From: Profundicola chukchiensis
GTDB taxonomy: Bacteria > Bacteroidota > Bacteroidia > Flavobacteriales > Weeksellaceae
Assembly (NCBI RefSeq): GCF_029664245.1
Contig: NZ_JANAIE010000001.1
Coordinates: 458,925-522,924, forward strand
Direction of reading: 5' to 3'
Length of the DNA: 64,000 nucleotides
Shown here: positions 25,851 to 34,729 of the stretch, in pieces
Numbering within the stretch: the stretch's first letter is position 1
Layout of the letters: each line of letters opens with the position of its first letter
Made by a program: the position numbers and the translations under genes
Notes under the pieces: model-generated
Databases searched by the model: none
Told to the model about the DNA's origin: nothing
Seen by the model: the letters and a program-made list of their open reading frames with translations, nothing else

Positions 25851-26762
25851 ATGAAACATATCCTATGGGCTATAATGCCGATGATTTTCCTTGCCTCTTG
25901 CGCAACCCCACAAATTCAGACAAAAGTTGTTGAGAAAGTGATTAGAGACACCGTTTACCTTGAACATGCTCAAGATGCCCAAGGTCATGATATTGAATCT
26001 TCTATTCTTAAAAATTATAAAATTTCTAATCAACACTATCCTGCAAAAGGTCAAGATTATCGTCAGAAATTTTTGATTATGCATTATACGGCATTACACA
26101 ACGATAAATCTGCCGAAGTTTTAACCCAACAAGCTGTGAGCTCTCATTATTTAATAAAAGATTATAATGATGACGAGATTTATGTTTTAGTAGGTGAAAA
26201 CGAAAGAGCATGGCATGCAGGTGTTAGTTCGTGGTTAGACCGAACTAATATTAATGATTCCTCCATCGGAATTGAGATTGTAAACCTTGGATACAGCACC
26301 ATTAATGGCAAAATGAGATTTTATCCTTACCCAGAGCATCAGTTTAAAAAAGTAGCTGAATTGGCTCAGGACATTGTTAAGCGATATGAAATTGACCCAA
26401 CTTTTGTTTTGGGACATAGTGACGTTGCGCCAACCAGAAAAGAAGATCCAGGTGCATTCTTCCCATGGAAAAGATTGTACGAAGAATACGGTGTTGGAGC
26501 TTGGTACAATGACGTAGATAAGTACAAATTCTTACCAAAGTACAACGCGAGTGATTATAACAAAAGTTCTTTTATTAAATCTGTTCAAGCCGATTTAGCA
26601 AAGTACGGATATGGTATAAAACAAACCGGAACTTGGGATGATCAAACTAGGCGAGTAATTATGGCATTCCAGTTACATTTTAGACCTAGCAACTACAGCG
26701 GTCAATTGGACGCAGAGACATGGGCTATATTGCAAGCTTTAAATGATAAATATAGAAAGTAA
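25851..26762 (+). CDS. N-acetylmuramoyl-L-alanine amidase lipoprotein
   Basis: A 303-residue lipoprotein (lipobox LASC near residue 17) with an Amidase_2 zinc domain (about 70-205) and a C-terminal peptidoglycan-binding helical domain (about 235-300; FIKSVQADLAKYGYGIKQTG, TRRVIMAFQLHF). Zinc ligands are seen in LIMHYTALH and LGHSDVAPTRKEDPGAFFPW. It cleaves the stem peptide from muramic acid in peptidoglycan, either in recycling or remodelling, like AmiD. Transcribed alone. Confidence 0.92.
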   Translation: MKHILWAIMPMIFLASCATPQIQTKVVEKVIRDTVYLEHAQDAQGHDIESSILKNYKISNQHYPAKGQDYRQKFLIMHYTALHNDKSAEVLTQQAVSSHYLIKDYNDDEIYVLVGENERAWHAGVSSWLDRTNINDSSIGIEIVNLGYSTINGKMRFYPYPEHQFKKVAELAQDIVKRYEIDPTFVLGHSDVAPTRKEDPGAFFPWKRLYEEYGVGAWYNDVDKYKFLPKYNASDYNKSSFIKSVQADLAKYGYGIKQTGTWDDQTRRVIMAFQLHFRPSNYSGQLDAETWAILQALNDKYRK

Positions 26763-26848
26763 TTTCGCGAGATTCCTTATTTAAAAGTTTTCTGAGAAAT
26801 GTTAAAACTTGCACGAAATATGCAGGGAATCCAACTAAATATTCAAAT

Positions 26849-27724
26849 ATGACAATTCAAGATATTAGAGATAAATTTCAAGAAAGACTTTCTGATTTAT
26901 ATACCAAAGACGAGATAGATACTATTTTCTTCAGCTTGGCAGAAACCCATTTAAGAAAAGATAAAAACATCATTCGTGCAGGATTACACGAAAGTTGGTC
27001 AGAATTAAAAGATGCTGAAAAACACTTTGATTTTGCTCTGACGAATTTAATGACGGGAACACCTTTTCAATATGTGATGGGTGAAACTCAGTTTATGGAT
27101 CATAAGTTGTTTGTGAATCCTAATGTTTTAATTCCACGCCCTGAAACAGAAGAATTAGCTGAGTGGATTATTCAAGATTATACCAATCCTAACAATGAAT
27201 TCGATGGTAACATTTTAGATATCGGAACCGGGAGTGGCGCTTTAGCCATCGCACTAAAAGCTGCTTTTCCAAAAGCTTCAGTTCACGCTTTGGATGTCAG
27301 CCCAGAAGCATTAGAAGTGGCTAAAAACAATGCCATGTACAATCACACGAAAATTAATTTTCATGAGATTGATATCCTGAATACATTCCTAGACGATTTA
27401 CCTTATTTTGATATAATTGTAAGCAATCCACCTTACATTCCTAGTTCAGAAAAAGCAGAAATGCAAGAACAAGTTAGCAAACACGAACCAGAAATTGCTT
27501 TATTTGTTCCAGATGAAGATCCAACAGTTTTCTACAATAAGATTAATCAATTAGCCTTAGATAAATTAAAACCCAAAGGAGCAGTTTATTTAGAGATTCA
27601 TCAAAACCTTATGGAAGAAACCAAGAAGATTTTTGAGTTTAGTTTTGGGAAGGTAAATGCCAAAAAAGATATTTCTAATAATTGGAGAATGTTGAAGGTT
27701 CAACAACCCTTTACGTGTAAATAG
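26849..27724 (+). CDS. prmC: peptide chain release factor N5-glutamine methyltransferase
   Basis: A 291-residue SAM enzyme methylating the GGQ glutamine of RF1 and RF2. The N-terminal helical domain is followed by PRPETEELAEWI, the SAM motif DIGTGSGALAIAL and the catalytic NPPY (IVSNPPYIPSSE). Length and motif order are typical. It stands alone here, with a hairpin terminator downstream. Confidence 0.95.
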   Translation: MTIQDIRDKFQERLSDLYTKDEIDTIFFSLAETHLRKDKNIIRAGLHESWSELKDAEKHFDFALTNLMTGTPFQYVMGETQFMDHKLFVNPNVLIPRPETEELAEWIIQDYTNPNNEFDGNILDIGTGSGALAIALKAAFPKASVHALDVSPEALEVAKNNAMYNHTKINFHEIDILNTFLDDLPYFDIIVSNPPYIPSSEKAEMQEQVSKHEPEIALFVPDEDPTVFYNKINQLALDKLKPKGAVYLEIHQNLMEETKKIFEFSFGKVNAKKDISNNWRMLKVQQPFTCK

Positions 27725-27778
27725 TACACTTATTTACTACATACTTGACGATTGCTGACAAAAATCATAAACTATTTG

Positions 27779-27811
27779 AAATCCATTACTTTGTAGTGGA
27801 TTTCTTTTTTT
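27779..27811 (+). terminator. rho-independent terminator after prmC
   Basis: AAATCCATTAC and GTAGTGGATTT form an 11-bp stem (one T-G) with loop TTT, followed by a T run. Confidence 0.8.
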
Positions 27812-27947
27812 AAAGTCGATATCAGTCTAATGTTGAATTAAATATGATGTTTTAAAATTAGCAAACTCACATATAATCAATGCTTTTTAACAGATTTTAA
27901 GAATTAAGATAATTGATATTCATCATATTAAATAGTTTTAAATCCTT

Positions 27948-27955
27948 TATTTTTG
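27948..27955 (+). promoter_or_regulatory. -7 promoter box (TATTTTTG) for ccsBA operon
   Basis: TATTTTTG matches TAnnTTTG. It lies 18 nt before the ATG at 27974 and only 9 nt before a TTG at 27965, which argues for the ATG as start. Confidence 0.5.
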
Positions 27956-27973
27956 TAGGAATTTTTGAACGAA

Positions 27974-30900
27974 ATGATGAAGCTTTTAGATAAATATTTG
28001 TTTTCAACGCGAGCTATGACGATGATGTTGTTTTTATATGCTATTTCTATGGCTGTAGCAACATTTATAGAAAATGATTTTGGAACTCCTGCTGCCAAAG
28101 CGATTGTTTATAATGCCTTATGGTTTGATATACTTCAAATCCTATTGATTGTCAACTTCGCCATCAATATTAAGCGTTACCGACTTTGGAGAAGAGAGAA
28201 ATGGGCTGTATTAGCTTTCCATGTTGGATTTATAGTAACTTTTATCGGTGCTGCCATTACTCATATTTTTGCTGTAGAAGGTATTATGAGTATTAGAGAA
28301 GGTGATACTTCTAATGAAATTGTTTCATCACAAACTTATGTGAAGATGAGTATCTTTGACCAAGATAGAGCCTTGGCATATGAGTCACCTTACACGATGA
28401 CTTATTTTAATAAAAAAGATGCTCCTTTCCCTCTAAAACGTCAATTCAAACAAAAATATCAATTTAAAGATCGAGTAATTGCTCTTAAATCCCTAGACTA
28501 CATTATGTTAGCTAAGGATACCATCATCAGAGGTGAAGGAAAAGAAACTTTAGAGTTGGTGACAACCGGAGAAGGCGGTAGAAAAAGTGCCTATATCCAA
28601 TCGGGTGAATTAAAAGAGATTGGTGGAATTATGTTTAGTTTAAACAATCCAATTCCAGGAACAGTTCAGATTTTCTCAGAAGGCGATAAACTAATGTTTA
28701 AATCTCCACTTGAAGGAGAATATGTTCAAATGCAAGGACAAGCTGTAGGTATGATTACCGATTCGGCTACCTTTAACCAAGGTAAAGGAAAAGTTGCGGT
28801 AGATTCGTTACAAGAATTAAGATTAGCTAGCCTATACTCTATTCAAAATGCTCAGTTTGTTGTTCCAAGTGGAACTTTCAAAGGAAGACTTGAATTTGTT
28901 CAAGGAGATAAAAACAATCCAGAAGAACAAACTAATTCGAACGTTGTTTTAATGGAATACGACGATGGTCAAGTTAAAGACACGCTAATCCTAAGAGGTG
29001 GACAAGGAAGTACATCTTATAGTACAAGAAAGCCTATCAATGGACTTCAAGTTTCTATGGGATTCGGATCTAAAACTATTGAGACGCCATTTGGAATTAA
29101 GTTAAGAGACTTCCAATTAGATACTTATCCTGGATCTAACAATCCATCTTCTTTTGCGAGTGAAATTTCAATTATAGATAATGGCGTTGAAAAGGATCAT
29201 AGAATCTACATGAACAATGTATTAGACTATGGCGGATATCGTTTCTTCCAGGCGAGTTATGACCCAGACGAATTAGGAACTGTTTTATCTGTTAATCAAG
29301 ATAGACCAGGTACCATTGTAACCTATATCGGGTATATGATGATGTTCTTTGGGATGACATTCGCACTATTCTGGAGAGGAACAAGATTCTTGACATTACA
29401 AAAAATGTTGAAAAACATGAAAAAATCAGCAAAAGCTATTGTATTAGCATTCTTACTTCTTCCATTGGGCTTATTTGCTCAAGAAACAGAAGTAGATCCG
29501 CATGCAGGTCATGACCACGGTCCTATGGAAACTGTGGATACACTAGCTGCAGCATCCAACCATAAAGCACCTAGATCTCATCCTGCTGCAACCGACAACC
29601 ACGGGCAAAGCATGAAGATGACTTCTTTAGATAGTATTGCAAAAGTTGTAAACTTCAACGAAGAGCATATCATTAAACTAGATCATCTACAAGTACAAGA
29701 TGACCAAGGTAGAATTAAGCCTTTAGGAACACATGCTTTAGAATTATTAAGAAAGATTCATAAAGCAGATAAAATTGGTGGCGTAAATGCGACTGCTTGG
29801 TTTATGTCATTGCAACAAAATCCGGCCTTGTGGGCAGAAGCTCCTATGATTCGTGTGATGGAGAACAAATTAGGTTCTAAAACAGCGAAAGAATTAGGCG
29901 TTGTAGATGGTTATACTTCTTTACTAAACTTAGTAGATCACCGCACAACACAATATAAATTACAGGAAGCTTACAGTAATGCATTCCGTAAGAAACCTTC
30001 TGAGAAAACAGAATACGATAAGGAGGTGATTAATATTACAGAGCGTTTTTCAATTATTGATAACATTACCAAAGGTTACTACCTTCGTATTATTCCTATG
30101 CAAAATGAAATCAAGGAAACTTGGACCAGTTGGATTCGTCCTACAGAAGAGTTAGAAATTGATTCCATTGCATTAGGACATATTTCTAAATATTTCAACA
30201 CCCTTGGAGCTGCTCAAAAAACAGGTGATTGGACTCAAGCAAATGAGCAGATTAAAGTAATCGACGATTACCAGCATAAATGGGGTAAAAACGTAATTAT
30301 TTCAGATACGAAAGTTAAGATTGAGGTTTTATATAATCGATTCAATCCTTTCTTATACTCTATGATTGCTTACGCCATGTTAGGTGGAATTTTATTATTA
30401 CTAGCATTCACTAAACTATTCTTAGACAAAAAAGCAATTGATTACATCATCAATGTTTTCTTAGGTTTGTTGATAGTGGTTTTAATATTCCAGGGAGTCG
30501 CACTCGGAATGAGATGGTATATATCTGGACACGCACCTTGGACGAATGGATATGAAGCTGTAATATTTATTTCGTGGGTAGCTGTATTAGCAGGATTCTC
30601 ATTATACCGAAACGGAAATGCATTCTTGCCTGCTGCGGGAGCTTTAGTGGCTGTGATTATGATGGGATTCGCTCACGGTTCTTCCCTACTCGATCCAGAA
30701 ATTACACCATTAGTACCAGTATTAAAATCTTATTGGTTAATTATTCACGTGGCGATTATTACCTCTAGTTATGCCTTCTTTGGTTTAAGTATGGTCATCG
30801 CTATATTTAACATGATTCAATTTATGTTGAAACCATCTCATAAGATTGAAAGAAACATTAAAGAATTAACCATTGTAAGTGAAATGTCGCTTACCGTAGG

Positions 30901-31285
30901 TATTTATATGCTAACTATTGGAACATTCTTAGGAGGAATGTGGGCCAACGAAAGTTGGGGACGCTACTGGAGCTGGGACCCTAAAGAAACTTGGGCTTTC
31001 ATTTCAGTTATTGTTTATGCTATTGTTTTACACCTTAGATTAGTTCCTGGTTTGAGAGGTAAATTTGTATTTAATATTGCTGCCTTATGGGCAACAGCAG
31101 CTCCTATTATGACCTATTTTGGAGTGAATTACTACTTAAGTGGTTTACATACCTATGCTGCTGGGGATAGTATTCCAATTCCGGGATGGGTACCAGGTAC
31201 GGTGATTTTCTTTACCGTTCTAACAATAATTACTTATTTGTTTAGAAGAAAGTATGCTAAGTCAAATAGTTTCGTTAAATTCTAA
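27974..31285 (+). CDS. ccsBA: fused cytochrome c biogenesis protein CcsBA (ResB-CcsA)
   Basis: About 1,104 residues from the ATG at 27974 (a TTG three codons earlier is also open). The N-terminal third is ResB/CcsB-like (membrane segments, then a periplasmic beta region and RFFQASYDPDELGT). The C-terminal part is CcsA: HGSSLLDPEITPLVP, IIHVAIITSSY, and the haem-handling WWD motif WGRYWSWDPKETWAF. It exports haem and attaches it to apocytochromes c (system II). Between the halves is a second signal-like hydrophobic stretch and a His-rich run HAGHDHG near residue 511. It heads an operon with a Gpx and bshB1. Confidence 0.93.
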   Translation: MMKLLDKYLFSTRAMTMMLFLYAISMAVATFIENDFGTPAAKAIVYNALWFDILQILLIVNFAINIKRYRLWRREKWAVLAFHVGFIVTFIGAAITHIFAVEGIMSIREGDTSNEIVSSQTYVKMSIFDQDRALAYESPYTMTYFNKKDAPFPLKRQFKQKYQFKDRVIALKSLDYIMLAKDTIIRGEGKETLELVTTGEGGRKSAYIQSGELKEIGGIMFSLNNPIPGTVQIFSEGDKLMFKSPLEGEYVQMQGQAVGMITDSATFNQGKGKVAVDSLQELRLASLYSIQNAQFVVPSGTFKGRLEFVQGDKNNPEEQTNSNVVLMEYDDGQVKDTLILRGGQGSTSYSTRKPINGLQVSMGFGSKTIETPFGIKLRDFQLDTYPGSNNPSSFASEISIIDNGVEKDHRIYMNNVLDYGGYRFFQASYDPDELGTVLSVNQDRPGTIVTYIGYMMMFFGMTFALFWRGTRFLTLQKMLKNMKKSAKAIVLAFLLLPLGLFAQETEVDPHAGHDHGPMETVDTLAAASNHKAPRSHPAATDNHGQSMKMTSLDSIAKVVNFNEEHIIKLDHLQVQDDQGRIKPLGTHALELLRKIHKADKIGGVNATAWFMSLQQNPALWAEAPMIRVMENKLGSKTAKELGVVDGYTSLLNLVDHRTTQYKLQEAYSNAFRKKPSEKTEYDKEVINITERFSIIDNITKGYYLRIIPMQNEIKETWTSWIRPTEELEIDSIALGHISKYFNTLGAAQKTGDWTQANEQIKVIDDYQHKWGKNVIISDTKVKIEVLYNRFNPFLYSMIAYAMLGGILLLLAFTKLFLDKKAIDYIINVFLGLLIVVLIFQGVALGMRWYISGHAPWTNGYEAVIFISWVAVLAGFSLYRNGNAFLPAAGALVAVIMMGFAHGSSLLDPEITPLVPVLKSYWLIIHVAIITSSYAFFGLSMVIAIFNMIQFMLKPSHKIERNIKELTIVSEMSLTVGIYMLTIGTFLGGMWANESWGRYWSWDPKETWAFISVIVYAIVLHLRLVPGLRGKFVFNIAALWATAAPIMTYFGVNYYLSGLHTYAAGDSIPIPGWVPGTVIFFTVLTIITYLFRRKYAKSNSFVKF

Positions 31286-31298
31286 AAAATAAGATCTT

Positions 31299-31874
31299 AT
31301 GAAAAAATTCTTTTTATCCATCGTTAGTTTAATTACATTAGCTTGTACTAACCAAAAACAAGCTAAAATCGATACAACTACCACGAACCCAAAAGGAAGT
31401 ATTTACCAATATAGCGTACAGGATATTGACGGAAACGACTTTGAAATGTCTGAATTAGAAGGCAAAAAAGTCATGATTGTAAATACTGCTTCTAAATGTG
31501 GATTTACGCCACAATATGAGCAATTAGAAGAAATTTACCAGAAATACAAGGATGATAATTTTACCATTATTGGATTTCCTGCTAATAATTTTATGTCTCA
31601 AGAACCAGGTTCTAATGAGGACATCAAAGAGTTTTGTACTTTGAATTATGGTGTAACATTTCCTATGATGTCTAAAATTTCTGTGAAAGGAGATGACATG
31701 CATCCTTTATATCAATACTTAACTAAAAAAGACCAAAATGGTGTTTTGGACAATGAAGTTAAATGGAATTTCCAGAAGTATTTAATCAATGAAGATGGTA
31801 CGTTAGCTCATGTGTTTTATTCTAAAACACTTCCAAACGATGAGGAAATCATACGTTGGATTGAAGCCAAATAA
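31299..31874 (+). CDS. glutathione peroxidase-family thiol peroxidase, lipoprotein
   Basis: A 191-residue Gpx-fold protein with a lipoprotein signal (LACTN, Cys16). The peroxidatic Cys67 sits in NTASKCGFTPQY where selenoproteins have Sec; a second Cys is in IKEFCTLNYGVTFP, as in thioredoxin-dependent members, and the conserved VKWNFQKYLI is present. It reduces peroxides. It lies 13 nt after ccsBA and 35 nt before bshB1; bacillithiol or thioredoxin, not glutathione, is the likely reductant. Confidence 0.9.
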   Translation: MKKFFLSIVSLITLACTNQKQAKIDTTTTNPKGSIYQYSVQDIDGNDFEMSELEGKKVMIVNTASKCGFTPQYEQLEEIYQKYKDDNFTIIGFPANNFMSQEPGSNEDIKEFCTLNYGVTFPMMSKISVKGDDMHPLYQYLTKKDQNGVLDNEVKWNFQKYLINEDGTLAHVFYSKTLPNDEEIIRWIEAK

Positions 31875-31909
31875 ACAGGTTTTGGGATTAAATTTTAAAT
31901 GATTTTAGA

Positions 31910-32614
31910 ATGATAAAATTAGATATTTTAGCCATGGGTCCACACCCTGACGATGTAGAGTTAGGATGTGGTGGTACTTTGGCAAAGGCTGTAGCTGAAG
32001 GTAAGAAAGTAGGCATTATCGACTTAACCAATGGCGAGTTAGGCACTAGAGGCTCAAGAGAGATTAGATTAAAAGAAGCAGAAGCTGCCAAAAATATTTT
32101 AGGCGTACACGCTCGAGAGAATCTAAATATGAGAGATGGTTTCTTTTTAAATGACGAAACCAACCAACTTGAAGTCATTAAAGCCATTAGAAAATACAGA
32201 CCTGAAATTCTAATTACGGGAGCTCCAGAAGACCGTCATCCAGATCACGGTAGAGCAACCGAACTTATTGTTAGAGCTAGCTTTTTAGCAGGTTTACCAA
32301 GAATTGAAACAGGACAAGAAGCTTGGCGTCCTAAGAGAATCTTCCATTATATTCAATGGAAACCATTGACCCCAGATTTCGTAGTGGATATAAGTGGCTA
32401 TTTAGAAACTAAGATTGATTCTTGCTTAGCCTATGCATCACAATTTCATGATCCTAATTCAGATGAGCCAGAAACGGCTATTTCATCAACCAATTTTAAA
32501 GAAAGTATCAACTATAGAGCTAAGGATTGGGGTAGATTAATTTGGAAAGATGCCGGTGAAGCCTTTATTTCTGAAAGTATTTTAGGGGTTGACTCCATGG
32601 AGGCATTTTTATAA
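31910..32614 (+). CDS. bshB1: bacillithiol biosynthesis deacetylase BshB1
   Basis: A 234-residue zinc LmbE-family enzyme that deacetylates GlcNAc-malate during bacillithiol synthesis. Metal motifs are GPHPDDVELGCGG (His12, Asp14/Asp15) and EDRHPDHGRAT; AYASQFHDPNSDEPET is typical of the BshB1 subgroup. The presence of this gene implies that bacillithiol is the organism's low-molecular-weight thiol; bshA and bshC are not in the window. It is probably the third gene of the ccsBA operon. Confidence 0.92.
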   Translation: MIKLDILAMGPHPDDVELGCGGTLAKAVAEGKKVGIIDLTNGELGTRGSREIRLKEAEAAKNILGVHARENLNMRDGFFLNDETNQLEVIKAIRKYRPEILITGAPEDRHPDHGRATELIVRASFLAGLPRIETGQEAWRPKRIFHYIQWKPLTPDFVVDISGYLETKIDSCLAYASQFHDPNSDEPETAISSTNFKESINYRAKDWGRLIWKDAGEAFISESILGVDSMEAFL

Positions 32615-32723
32615 ACAAATTGATTATTAAGCTCTTAAATTAATTAAAATTAAAAGCTAAAAAATATTCCTAAAAATGATTAAAAAAATTAGCCTTAAAG
32701 CTTTCTAATATTAGAAAATTGGC

Positions 32724-32731
32724 TATATTTG
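32724..32731 (+). promoter_or_regulatory. -7 promoter box (TATATTTG) for tRNA-His
   Basis: TATATTTG is an exact TAnnTTTG match, 17 nt before the tRNA-His 5' end. Confidence 0.5.
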
Positions 32732-32748
32732 CAATCGCAATTTCAAAT

Positions 32749-32823
32749 GGTGGTTGTAGCTCAGTTGGTTAGAGCGCCGGATTGTGGTTCCGGAGGTCGC
32801 GGGTTCGAATCCCGTCTTCCACC
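32749..32823 (+). tRNA. tRNA-His (anticodon GTG)
   Basis: The tRNA has the extra G at position -1 opposite C73, an anticodon stem CCGGA/TCCGG enclosing TTGTGGT (anticodon GTG), and T arm GCGGG-TTCGAAT-CCCGT. The acceptor pairs GTGGTTG with CTTCCAC, leaving two T-T oppositions at pairs 5-68 and 6-67. CCA follows the discriminator in the DNA, perhaps by chance. Confidence 0.92.
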
Positions 32824-32830
32824 CCATTTA

Positions 32831-32859
32831 AAACCTGATACAATGTATCAGGTTTTTTT
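32831..32859 (+). terminator. rho-independent terminator after tRNA-His
   Basis: ACCTGATAC and GTATCAGGT form a perfect 9-bp stem with loop AAT, flanked by A and T runs. Confidence 0.88.
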
Positions 32860-33003
32860 ATTTCATATAATTAAATATAGCTATTAAAGCATAGACCAAA
32901 TGAGCCATTCAACGAATAGCTTTAGCCTTAAATTTAAATGTATATATTATTTATAGAATCTGAGCGAAAGCTGGATTCACCACCCCTCTAGTAATGTAAT
33001 TGT

Positions 33004-33390
33004 CTACTTATCTATCGAAGCCTCTTTAAAAGCCTTAAAAAACTGCTCCATTTCCTTTTTCTTACGATGTCTATCCATCATAAACATTAGAAGAATAAAA
33101 ATACTGTTGGCCACTACAACTAAGTAGATTTTATGATAAGCAGCAAACAATAAAATACCCAACATTAGAATCATAGCTACCCACATGAAATAATCGTGTA
33201 TGGTCTCATTTTTAGCTTTAACCTCAAAATGATTTTTATTTAAAATACCATAGACAGGCATTCTACGAGTACCAAAGTTACGCTTGAAAATAAAGCCTTT
33301 TGTGCCTAAATCTCCAATATAGAGTTTATCATCTAAAAGCTTTTGTAATTTAGCTTGAGTATGAGTTGAGTTTTCTAAAGTATTTTCCAA
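33004..33390 (-). CDS. uncharacterised membrane protein, 128 residues
   Basis: I do not recognise the family. The N-terminal 65 residues are soluble (LQKLLDDKLYIGDLGTKGFIFKRNFGTRR), followed by two adjacent membrane segments (about 70-86 and 91-106) and a short basic-acidic tail with DRHRKKKEME. It lies 3 nt after the metallophosphoesterase gene on the same strand and is surely co-transcribed with it. The soluble part could be a small PH-like or DNA/lipid-binding module; this is a guess. Confidence 0.7.
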   Translation of the reverse strand: MENTLENSTHTQAKLQKLLDDKLYIGDLGTKGFIFKRNFGTRRMPVYGILNKNHFEVKAKNETIHDYFMWVAMILMLGILLFAAYHKIYLVVVANSIFILLMFMMDRHRKKKEMEQFFKAFKEASIDK

Positions 33391-33393
33391 GGT

Positions 33394-34725
33394 TTAGACT
33401 TTTTTGCGTAGTTCTAAAACCGTAATCTCTGGCCACATTCCTACACGTCCAGGGAATCCTAAGAATCCAAATCCACGATTTACATACAACTTACGACCCT
33501 TTTCTTCATAAAGCCCTGCCCAATTGTGATAACGGTATTTCACAGGCGACCATTTAATAATTCCTGGAATTTCAACACCAAACTGCATTCCGTGCGTGTG
33601 CCCAGATAAAGTCAAGTGCATTTTCTTTTCAAAATCTATTACGTTATCATGATCTTTTAAATCATGGTCAAAGTGAGATGGATCATGGGATAACAATACA
33701 TTGAAATCTCCTTCTTGTACTCCTTCAGATGCTTTTCTAAGATCTCCACGTTTAGGGAAGAAATCAGCATGTCCCCAATTTTCTACTCCTACAATATTCA
33801 ATCGCTGACCGTCGCGCTCTATCGTGTGCATGTCATTATTCAACATCTTAAAGCCAATCTCCTTATGCATATTTTGTAAGTGAGAAACACTTTCAGCTCT
33901 TTCTCTATCTGAAATATTAGCATATTCACCATAATCATGGTTTCCAAGAATAGCGAACATACCATCCTTAGCTTCTAATTGTTTGAAAATATCTACATAT
34001 GGTTCAAGCTCGTCGGCAATGTCATTCACCATGTCACCGGTGAAAACTAAAACATCTGAATTTTGCTTTAAAGCCAGCTTTACACCATAATCTACCTTCT
34101 CTTTATCATCAAAACTACCTGAATGAATATCAGATAATTGCGTAATGGTAAATCCTTCAAATGCATCTGGTAAATCATCGAAAAAGACTGTTTTTCTGAT
34201 TACTCGGTAACGATATTTACCTCTAAATACACCGTCTAATACACCTATAAATGGAATTGCCGCCAAGCCTAATCCAATCCAGGTGGCAACCTTTCTGCGG
34301 CTCGGAATGTCAATAGCTTCCGATGTGTCTGCACTTGTGAAGGTATATTGAAACAGCCTAATAAAATCGTCCACCATTAAGGTGAGCGTCAAAAATATCT
34401 TAGGTACTAAAAATAAAGTTGTTAATACAACAAGTCGTTGAAAATTAGCAAAATTAAACTCACTCAATTTTCGAGTTGAACTAAAGTAATAAAGCCCTCC
34501 GAAAAGTAAGATGTGTACAATAATATATATCCACATCCCAGTTTTGGTGTGGTTTAAGGCTCTAAACGCTTGAAAAGCATAATATTCAATAGCGATTACA
34601 ACGATCCAGAAATAAGTTGCTATACCGATGCCTCGCGAGATTTTTAATAAAAATCTAAAAAAAACCATATCCACCATGACTAAAAGAATAATCAACGGGA
34701 TTACGAAAACACGTATAAACTGCAT
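33394..34725 (-). CDS. membrane-anchored metallophosphoesterase (YkuE/YaeI-like)
   Basis: A 443-residue protein: four or so membrane segments in the first 135 residues, then a calcineurin-like phosphoesterase domain (about 180-440). Metal motifs are QLSDIHSGSF, FTGDMVND, ILGNHDYGEY, LSHDP and LTLSGHTHGMQFG. Relatives hydrolyse lipid-linked phosphates such as UDP-diacylglucosamine or phosphodiesters; the substrate here is unknown. It is 4 nt downstream of the KAS III-like gene and 3 nt upstream of a small membrane gene, so the three form one operon. Confidence 0.88.
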   Translation of the reverse strand: MQFIRVFVIPLIILLVMVDMVFFRFLLKISRGIGIATYFWIVVIAIEYYAFQAFRALNHTKTGMWIYIIVHILLFGGLYYFSSTRKLSEFNFANFQRLVVLTTLFLVPKIFLTLTLMVDDFIRLFQYTFTSADTSEAIDIPSRRKVATWIGLGLAAIPFIGVLDGVFRGKYRYRVIRKTVFFDDLPDAFEGFTITQLSDIHSGSFDDKEKVDYGVKLALKQNSDVLVFTGDMVNDIADELEPYVDIFKQLEAKDGMFAILGNHDYGEYANISDRERAESVSHLQNMHKEIGFKMLNNDMHTIERDGQRLNIVGVENWGHADFFPKRGDLRKASEGVQEGDFNVLLSHDPSHFDHDLKDHDNVIDFEKKMHLTLSGHTHGMQFGVEIPGIIKWSPVKYRYHNWAGLYEEKGRKLYVNRGFGFLGFPGRVGMWPEITVLELRKKV

Positions 34726-34729
34726 TTAT

